Positions 63,630 to 64,000 of a stretch of 64,000 bases of DNA are shown one piece after another. The notes beneath the pieces are model-generated. The model did not search any database and was not told the DNA's origin. It saw nothing but the letters and a program-made list of their open reading frames with translations. Location: NCBI GenBank assembly GCA_020248265.1, contig JADCHX010000017.1:1-64000 (forward strand). Reading direction: 5' to 3'. Source of the DNA: Rhodocyclaceae bacterium (lineage in GTDB: Bacteria > Pseudomonadota > Gammaproteobacteria > Burkholderiales > CAIKXV01). The position numbers and the translations under genes are program-made. The number at the start of each line of letters is the position of its first letter. The stretch's first letter is position 1.

Positions 63630-64000
63630 TCATCGCTGGGCAAACACCCAGGTCACCAGCGAACGCAGTTCGGCGTCGTTGATCGCCGGATGGGGCGGCA
63701 TCGGGATCGCTCCCCAGTCTCCGGCACCCCCTTCGCGGATGCGCCGCGCAACCCGCGCATCGCCACCCGTCTCGCTGCCGAATCGGTGGGCCACCTCCCG
63801 GAAGCTCGGGCCCACCATCTTGCGATCGACTGCGTGACATCCGGTGCAGCCGTAGGTGGCGAGCAGCGTCTGGACATCGCGCGATCCGCTTGCCGACGGC
63901 GCGGCGCCGGAAGCTGCAGCGGCTCCGCCCGCTGGCCGCGGGCGCGCACTGCCGTCGTCGTTGCGCCCGTAAAAGGCAAAAAGGTAGTCCACGATCGGCG
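63630..64000 (-). CDS. c-type cytochrome, C-terminal part (partial)
   Basis: Frame open to the window edge, so the N-terminus is missing. Reads on as PIVDYLFAFYGRNDDGS, then a Gly/Ala linker and a single class I cytochrome c domain: heme motif CTGCH, axial Met in IPMPPHP, C-terminal LRSLVTWVF. The IVDYLFAFYG segment looks like the end of a preceding heme domain, so the full protein may be a two-heme or fused dehydrogenase-cytochrome. Periplasmic electron carrier. Convergent with the GGDEF-EAL gene. Confidence 0.8.
   Translation of the reverse strand, partial: PIVDYLFAFYGRNDDGSARPRPAGGAAAASGAAPSASGSRDVQTLLATYGCTGCHAVDRKMVGPSFREVAHRFGSETGGDARVARRIREGGAGDWGAIPMPPHPAINDAELRSLVTWVFAQR

Overview
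This 64 kb window is GC-rich, gene-dense bacterial chromosome, most likely from a betaproteobacterium close to Burkholderiales. The evidence is the gene order exbB-exbD-lpxK-Trm112-kdsB-adk, the xseB-ispA-dxs cluster, split-subunit transhydrogenase genes pntAA-pntAB-pntB, a Bug-type periplasmic binding protein, LPS genes and several Rieske, LLM and Mo-hydroxylase type catabolic enzymes. No tRNA, rRNA, transposase, phage gene or CRISPR array was seen.

Layout. 0-7.2 kb: homospermidine synthase, glycerol kinase, a very long coiled-coil/AsmA-like protein and a gamma-class carbonic anhydrase. 7.2-7.8 kb: a 625-base gene-free stretch full of repeats. 7.8-15.4 kb: one long leftward block (hppA, pfp, adk, kdsB, Trm112-like, lpxK, exbD, exbB) that joins pyrophosphate-based energy metabolism to lipid A/KDO synthesis and TonB-type energisation. 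15.4-15.8 kb: an AT-richer divergent region with DnaA-box-like 9-mers and an IHF consensus. 15.8-32 kb: housekeeping genes (xseA, miaA, mutL, pnt operon, sulfurtransferase, DMT exporter, Rieske oxygenase, xseB-ispA-dxs-folE-ribBA, CBS protein). 32-38.8 kb: a four-gene RND efflux operon led by its own TetR/CecR-type repressor with a clear operator. 38.8-45.5 kb: retropepsin-like protease, amidotransferase, YajQ, DUF4394 lipoprotein, DinB, two transporters and a carboxymuconolactone-decarboxylase-like protein. 45.6-49.1 kb: binding protein, amidohydrolase, Gfo/Idh oxidoreductase and cupin, a probable catabolic operon. 49.1-54.7 kb: SDR, nitroreductase, cystathionine-lyase-like enzyme, four-domain rhodanese, LLM flavin oxidoreductase. 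54.8-61.6 kb: TolC-like protein, then MmgE/PrpD with a three-subunit molybdenum hydroxylase. 61.7-64 kb: a GAF-GGDEF-EAL protein and the C-terminal part of a c-type cytochrome running off the window.

The most unusual signal is a family of three structured repeats (1-188, 7407-7505, 7594-7781). All share two invariant purine-rich blocks around a GC hairpin, but they are enclosed by completely different, perfectly self-complementary outer arms. In every copy the arm on one fixed side is repeated in tandem with a 40-43 base period. Two copies end about 6 bases from the stop codon of a neighbouring gene. No database search was possible, so novelty is not established.
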